A stretch of DNA of 6,456 nucleotides from Actinomycetota bacterium. Its GTDB lineage: Bacteria > Actinomycetota > Acidimicrobiia > Acidimicrobiales > Ilumatobacteraceae. Position numbers and translations under genes: made by a program. The number at the start of each line of letters is the position of its first letter. Within the stretch, counting starts at the first letter, position 1. The notes beneath the pieces are model-generated. The model worked only from the letters and a program-made list of their open reading frames with translations. It ran no database searches and was not told where the DNA came from. The stretch lies in contig WLTJ01000096.1 of NCBI GenBank assembly GCA_009705435.1, positions 1-6,456 on the forward strand, in the 5' to 3' direction. Shown here piece by piece: positions 4,695 to 6,456 of the stretch.

Positions 4695-6456
4695 GTGTTT
4701 CAGGCGACAGATGCGGAGATAGATGCTGGGTTACATGAGGCGCAACTGATTGCAGTTTTGCCAACCCTGGCCTACCTCACAGGTGACCTCACCCTGCTGC
4801 GTCCCGAACTGGTCTCGCAACCGTTATTGGCTGCCCAACCTCAGGGAGGCCTGACCGCAGAGCAGCAAGAAGCGATTCGGCTTCTTGCGCGTCAAACACT
4901 GATCAAGTTCCGTGACTCGGGTGGAGTGAGTCGCCATCAATGTTCACAGTCAGAGATTCAAGACATCATGTCCTACACAGTCGGTGCCTTCGTGAGCGAC
5001 GACTATGTCCCATTGATGTTGGAGGAATTGTCCGTCACTGGTGAGGATTTACGACAGCCCATGTGGTCTCGGGAAGACATTGCCCCTCATAGGAGTTTCA
5101 AGGTTCTCATCGTGGGTGCTGGAATGTCAGGCATACTCGCTGGTTATCGCTTGAAGCAAGCAGGTATCGACTTTGAGATTTTGGAAAAGAACGCCGATGT
5201 TGGTGGAACATGGTTAGAAAATACCTACCCAGGCTGTCGGGTTGATTCTGCGAATCATGTGTATAGCTATTCCTTCGCTCAGCGATCAGACTGGCCGTTG
5301 CATTTTTCAACTCAAGATGTCTTACTTGAGTATTTCCAGGGTTGTGTTGAAAAGTTTGATCTCGCCACATCGATACAGTTTCACACTCAGGTTAAGGAAA
5401 TGGAATGGATTGAAGCAGAGTCTGTGTGGCGCGTCAGCGTCCAGCGTGGTGCTAACGGTCCGATTGAAGTGCTCTATGCGCAGGCGGTCATTAGCGCAGT
5501 AGGACAACTCAATCGACCGAAGATGCCGTCAATCACAGGCCGCGAGAGTTTTTCTGGGCAATCTTTTCACTCAGCAAATTGGCCAGACTCTCTCGATCTC
5601 ACTGGAAAAAGTGTGGCAGTTATCGGCACAGGCGCTAGCGGTGTGCAACTCATCCCAGAGGTTGCCAAGGTTGCAAAGACCGTGAGCATCTATCAACGTA
5701 CGCCGCCGTGGTTGACGCCGATAGCTCACTACCACGACAAGATTGGCACGGGACTGCAGTGGCTCTTTCAAAACGTTCCTGCCTATGCGCAGTGGTACCG
5801 CTTCCTGCTCTTTTGGCGAACCACTGAAGGTGTTTTGGCCTCATGTGTGGTTGATCCAGATTGGTCTGATGGTGAGGCTTCAGTAAGCGCAGCGAACAGG
5901 CATTTACGAGATCGATTACTTCTCTACTTCGATGCGGTCTTCGCTGATCGTCCTGATTTACATGAGAAAACTGTTCCTAAATACGCTCCTTTTTCCAAGC
6001 GTGTTGCTCTTGATAACGGCTCCTGGGCGGCTTGTCTACGAAGCGACCATGTTGAACTCATTACGGACCGTATTGACCACATTGAAAGTTCTGGAATAGT
6101 TGATGCCGAAGGCACCTTGCGCACAGCCGATGTGATCATTTATGCAACTGGGTTTGAGGCATCTGATTTCCTCACTCCGATGCGTGTCGTTGGTCGAGAT
6201 GGTGCGGACTTGCACAAAATGTGGAATGGCGAAGCGCGCGCGTATCTCGGGATCACCATTCCTCATTTCCCAAACTTTTATTGCATGTATGGCCCGAACA
6301 CAAATATTGTCGCTAACGGCAGCATCATCTTTTTTTCAGAATGTGAAACTCATTACATTTTAGGTTGCATTGAAGAGATGCTCCGTTCCGGGGACAGTGC
6401 ATGGGATATCAAGGTTGACGTTCATGATCGATTCAATGAGCGTGTTGATCAAGGCA
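4695..6456 (+). CDS. Baeyer-Villiger monooxygenase of the HAPMO type (runs off the right edge)
   Basis: A class B flavoprotein monooxygenase that uses FAD, NADPH and O2 to insert oxygen beside a ketone, making an ester or lactone in the cytoplasm. The 587 visible residues show an N-terminal helical extension (about 1-130, with AVLPTLAYLTGDLTLLRPEL, QGGLTAEQQEAIR and DDYVPLMLEEL) typical of 4-hydroxyacetophenone monooxygenase-like enzymes. Then come the FAD motif GAGMSG (141-146), the GGTWLENTYPGCRVD signature (170-184), the Baeyer-Villiger fingerprint F286-x-G-xxx-H292-xxx-W296-P, the NADPH motif GTGASG (311-316) and YATGF (483-487). D184 and R436 match catalytic Asp66 and Arg337 of phenylacetone monooxygenase, so the active site looks intact. 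HAPMO is about 640 residues, so roughly 50-60 are missing. GTG at 4695 is the first start after an in-frame stop and has a good ribosome site. The gene diverges from the VOC-bicupin gene. The family is firm; the ketone substrate cannot be told. Confidence 0.94.
   Translation, partial: MFQATDAEIDAGLHEAQLIAVLPTLAYLTGDLTLLRPELVSQPLLAAQPQGGLTAEQQEAIRLLARQTLIKFRDSGGVSRHQCSQSEIQDIMSYTVGAFVSDDYVPLMLEELSVTGEDLRQPMWSREDIAPHRSFKVLIVGAGMSGILAGYRLKQAGIDFEILEKNADVGGTWLENTYPGCRVDSANHVYSYSFAQRSDWPLHFSTQDVLLEYFQGCVEKFDLATSIQFHTQVKEMEWIEAESVWRVSVQRGANGPIEVLYAQAVISAVGQLNRPKMPSITGRESFSGQSFHSANWPDSLDLTGKSVAVIGTGASGVQLIPEVAKVAKTVSIYQRTPPWLTPIAHYHDKIGTGLQWLFQNVPAYAQWYRFLLFWRTTEGVLASCVVDPDWSDGEASVSAANRHLRDRLLLYFDAVFADRPDLHEKTVPKYAPFSKRVALDNGSWAACLRSDHVELITDRIDHIESSGIVDAEGTLRTADVIIYATGFEASDFLTPMRVVGRDGADLHKMWNGEARAYLGITIPHFPNFYCMYGPNTNIVANGSIIFFSECETHYILGCIEEMLRSGDSAWDIKVDVHDRFNERVDQG

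Overview
The window carries five protein-coding genes on both strands, nearly without gaps, and looks like part of a catabolic locus of an actinobacterium. Base composition is roughly balanced (about half G+C by eye), ATG, GTG and probably TTG/GTG starts are used, and at least two genes seem to be transcribed as leaderless messages from TANNNT-type -10 boxes. An acyl-CoA dehydrogenase, an SDR, a 'PVPDYVH' cupin protein and a Baeyer-Villiger monooxygenase together suggest a moderate-GC aquatic actinobacterium, perhaps of the Acidimicrobiia. That assignment is inference.

Layout. On the minus strand at the left edge, a short-chain dehydrogenase/reductase-like protein (1210-452) is followed after 16 bases by an acyl-CoA dehydrogenase (435-1, running off the window); these two form an operon. 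Divergent from it, with only 39 bases between start codons, a cytosolic PAS-type sulfatase of 755 residues runs on the plus strand (1250-3517). It converges, with 6 bases between stop codons, on a minus-strand gene for a VOC-cupin-cupin fusion (4597-3524). After a 97-base divergent spacer, a plus-strand flavoprotein monooxygenase of the 4-hydroxyacetophenone monooxygenase (HAPMO) type begins at 4695 and runs off the right edge.

How they may work together (inference). The sulfatase would remove sulfate from an imported sulfate ester. The monooxygenase would insert oxygen next to a ketone, giving an ester that can be hydrolysed. The acyl-CoA dehydrogenase would act on an acyl-CoA side chain or ring-opened acid. 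The SDR-like protein has lost or changed most of its catalytic motifs and may be a non-standard enzyme or a regulator/partner. The VOC-bicupin protein could bind a metal or small ligand. The actual substrate cannot be read from the sequence; sulfated steroids, aryl ketones or other natural-product sulfate esters are candidates.

No tRNA, rRNA, CRISPR, insertion sequence or integrase was seen. There is no gene-free stretch over 100 bases.
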